From Bacteroides thetaiotaomicron VPI-5482 (lineage in GTDB: Bacteria; Bacteroidota; Bacteroidia; Bacteroidales; Bacteroidaceae), in contig NC_004663.1 in NCBI RefSeq assembly GCF_000011065.1, positions 2,728,001 through 2,792,000 on the forward strand: 64,000 nt of DNA, in the 5' to 3' direction. The notes beneath the pieces were generated by a model. That model had not been told where the DNA came from. It saw nothing but the letters and a program-made list of their open reading frames with translations, and made no database searches. Shown piece by piece: positions 62,213 to 64,000 of this stretch. The position numbers and the translations under genes were made by a program. Within the stretch, counting starts at the first letter, position 1. Each line of letters starts with the position of its first letter.

Positions 62213-63528
62213 CATTGCTGTCCCATTAAAATCTAAAAGAGTTCTTTGAAATATTTGAAATTTAGTTAGTTACAGCGATTTTCCGAGCGAACGGACTTGA
62301 ATTTGTAGCTTTGCATCAGATTAATCCGATGGCATATGTTCCAAGACAAATACGTTTTCGCTCAATTGGCTTCATTTCTGAATCGAAGTAAGTTTAACCG
62401 CATAGTCACCAAGTATGATGGTGATAAATATGTGAAGCACTTCACCTGCTGGAATCAACTACTTGCTTTGATGTTTGGTCAACTTTCTAATCGTGAAAGT
62501 CTGCGAGATTTGATAGTTGCTCTTGAAGCTCATCATTCCAAATGTTATCATTTAGGAATGGGTAAAAATGTATCAAAGTCATCGCTGGCAAGAGCAAATC
62601 AAGATAGAGACTATCACATCTTTGAAGAATATGCTTACTACCTGGTTAGCGAAGCACGACAAAAGTGTGCTAATCATATTTTCAAACTTGGCGGTAACGT
62701 TTATGCTTTCGATTCGACAACTATTGACCTGTGCCTTTCAGTCTTTTGGTGGGCAAAATTCCGCAAAAAGAAAGGTGGTATCAAAGTGCATACATTATAT
62801 GATGTGGAAACACAGATTCCTGCATTCTTTCATATCACGGAAGCATCCGTACACGATTCTAAAGTTATGATTGAAATTCCTTATGAACCAAGCTCTTATT
62901 ACATCTTTGACCGCGGTTATAACAACTTCAAAATGCTGTATAAAATTCATCAAATTGAAGCCTACTTTGTTGTCAGAGCAAAAAAGAATCTTCAATACAA
63001 ATCCATCCAATGGAAACGTAGACTGCCTAAGAATGTGCTTTCAGACGCAAGTGTACTTCTGACAGGATTCTATCCTAAACAATATTACCCAAAGCCACTT
63101 AGACTGGTTAAATATTGGGATGAAGAACAAGAACGAGAATTTACATTCATAACCAATGCGATGCATATATCTGCGCTTCAAGTTGCTGAACTTTATAAAA
63201 ATCGCTGGCAGGTAGAGCTGTTTTTCAAATGGCTCAAGCAGCACCTTAAAATCAAAAGATTTTGGGGAACTACAGAGAATGCTGTTCGAATACAGATATA
63301 TGCTGCTATATGCGCTTACTGTTTGGTGGCAATCATTCAACACGATATGCAACTGGACAGAAGTACATATGAAGTGTTACAAATACTGAGCATCTCATTG
63401 ACTGATAAGACTCATCTGAGAGACCTCTTTGATAAAACTAAATTTCAAAATGACAAAGAACGATTCGGACCAAATGGGCCAAGTTTATTTAATTTTTAAT
63501 TCGTCCCAATTTTAATGGGACACTAATG
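62213..63528 (+). mobile_element. complete IS4-family insertion sequence, 1,316 bp
   Basis: The ends are imperfect 20-bp inverted repeats (62213-62232 and 63509-63528), identical in 18 positions, with core TGTCCCATTAAAAT. A 9-bp direct repeat (TAATAATAC) flanks both ends. One transposase gene fills the middle. The insertion begins seven bases beyond the stop of the regulator-like gene at 63544 and lies about 124 bases upstream of the first gene of the C10 protease operon. Remaining intergenic sequence between 62090 and 62203 shows no gene. Confidence 0.93.
62336..63499 (+). CDS. IS4-family transposase
   Basis: This 387-residue protein begins MFQDKYVFAQLASFLNRSKF and has the DDE catalytic residues: Asp in YAFDSTTIDL (about 125), Asp in YYIFDRGYNNF (about 191) and the YREK signature (YKNRWQVELFFKWLK, about 286-300). 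The frame is intact, so it should be active. It catalyses cut-and-paste transposition of the element at 62213-63528. Confidence 0.93.
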   Translation: MFQDKYVFAQLASFLNRSKFNRIVTKYDGDKYVKHFTCWNQLLALMFGQLSNRESLRDLIVALEAHHSKCYHLGMGKNVSKSSLARANQDRDYHIFEEYAYYLVSEARQKCANHIFKLGGNVYAFDSTTIDLCLSVFWWAKFRKKKGGIKVHTLYDVETQIPAFFHITEASVHDSKVMIEIPYEPSSYYIFDRGYNNFKMLYKIHQIEAYFVVRAKKNLQYKSIQWKRRLPKNVLSDASVLLTGFYPKQYYPKPLRLVKYWDEEQEREFTFITNAMHISALQVAELYKNRWQVELFFKWLKQHLKIKRFWGTTENAVRIQIYAAICAYCLVAIIQHDMQLDRSTYEVLQILSISLTDKTHLRDLFDKTKFQNDKERFGPNGPSLFNF

Positions 63529-63537
63529 TAATAATAC
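63529..63537. repeat. right target-site duplication of the insertion sequence
   Basis: TAATAATAC, the exact match of 62204-62212. Confidence 0.85.
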
Positions 63538-63543
63538 AATAAC

Positions 63544-64000
63544 TTAGATTTTGCGTAATATATCAACCAATTTTATTTTCTTATCTTTATTTAAACCCAT
63601 CTTCTCCAATACAGACCAACTTCTTTTATATACGGCAGCAGAAGTGCATCCCCAAAGACTGGCAATATCGGCATATTTAAAATCCAACCTAACTAAACAG
63701 CAAAAACGAATATCTTCCTCCAATAAATACTCATATTTAGTGCTTAATCTTTCTACAAATCCCAAAGATGCCATATCTATTTCATGCAATAAAATATCCC
63801 ATTCATCATTAGTAATCTTCTTCATTCCATCAGGATTAAGTTTATTATACTCACACAATTCTATCAACATTTGATAAACAGGAGAAGACATTAATATAAA
63901 TTTCAGATTCAGATTTCTCAATTGCTTTACTTCCTCATCTCTTTCTACAAGCCGACGTTCTAAATCTTCTTGCATTAAATGGTATTGTTCCAATAGTTCA
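63544..64000 (-). CDS. C-terminal part of a coiled-coil / helix-turn-helix regulator (cut by window edge)
   Basis: The frame is open to the end of the window, so this is the C-terminal part of a longer protein. The visible 151 or so residues begin with a charged coiled coil (DLERRLVERDEEVKQLRNLN) and end with a LuxR/sigma-type helix-turn-helix (YADIASLWGCTSAAVYKRSWSVLEKMG). This is the layout of TPR-plus-coiled-coil regulators common in Bacteroides. It is upstream of the C10 operon in the same direction, so it may have controlled that operon before the insertion sequence entered. Confidence 0.7.
   Translation of the reverse strand, partial: ELLEQYHLMQEDLERRLVERDEEVKQLRNLNLKFILMSSPVYQMLIELCEYNKLNPDGMKKITNDEWDILLHEIDMASLGFVERLSTKYEYLLEEDIRFCCLVRLDFKYADIASLWGCTSAAVYKRSWSVLEKMGLNKDKKIKLVDILRKI

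Overview
The window reads as chromosomal DNA of a human-gut Bacteroides, most likely B. thetaiotaomicron or a near relative. The evidence is two SusC/SusD polysaccharide-utilisation loci (PULs), ECF sigma/FecR pairs, lipoproteins with short N-terminal Cys lipoboxes, C10 cysteine proteases, and repeated TAnnTTTG (-7) promoter elements in front of genes. The species is inferred: I remember GH29, GH92 and C10 loci of this kind from B. thetaiotaomicron but could not search. No rRNA, tRNA or CRISPR array was seen.

Layout. 0-7 kb (+): hemW, then an ECF sigma / small lipoprotein / FecR / STN-containing TonB receptor / DUF4249 unit. 7-19.6 kb: core and accessory genes, including an ABC ATPase with a small membrane partner, a two-gene LysO-type lysine exporter, a Spy-like secreted protein, DUF2027-Smr, a HAD hydrolase, a divergent LuxR/DUF1349 pair, an AlkZ-like winged-helix protein, an ECF sigma with a membrane partner, aroA, a Crp/Fnr regulator, an SDR and an M28 peptidase. 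19.7-34.9 kb (-): PUL A, with sigma, FecR, SusC (with STN), SusD, DUF1735/discoidin, GxGYxYP protein, GH29 fucosidase and a ricin-lectin GH2 beta-galactosidase that carries an in-frame amber stop. 35-47.8 kb (-): PUL B, with a LamG lipoprotein, SusC (no STN), SusD, a second GxGYxYP protein and a GH92 mannosidase. Upstream of PUL B lies an unusual single-protein regulator with an extracytoplasmic ConA-like plus Kelch sensor, one membrane helix and a cytoplasmic SARP/BTAD-like DNA-binding part. 47.8-50.8 kb (+): metal-ABC permease, tsaE, an Imm17-like protein and a MntA/HepT (MNT/HEPN) toxin-antitoxin pair. 50.8-57 kb (-): six-gene SpoIIM / membrane / DUF4129 / DUF4350 / MoxR / DUF58 operon. 57-62.1 kb (-): AT-rich C10 protease operon with two apparently active proteases, one paralog lacking both catalytic residues, and two small exported proteins that may be inhibitors. 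62.2-63.5 kb: a complete IS4-family insertion sequence with 9-bp target duplication, sitting between the protease operon and an upstream regulator-like gene cut by the window edge.

How it fits together. The two PULs carry alpha-fucosidase, beta-galactosidase and alpha-mannosidase activities, which suggests host glycoprotein or other complex glycans. They use two different signalling routes: trans-envelope STN/FecR/sigma for PUL A, and a membrane-spanning Kelch/SARP-like regulator for PUL B. The SusC proteins match this, since only the sigma-controlled one has an STN domain. Two near-perfect FNR-type boxes (TTGAT-N4-ATCAA) lie by the Crp/Fnr gene and the Spy-like gene. Two intergenic regions hold 22-bp-periodic palindromic arrays of related design.
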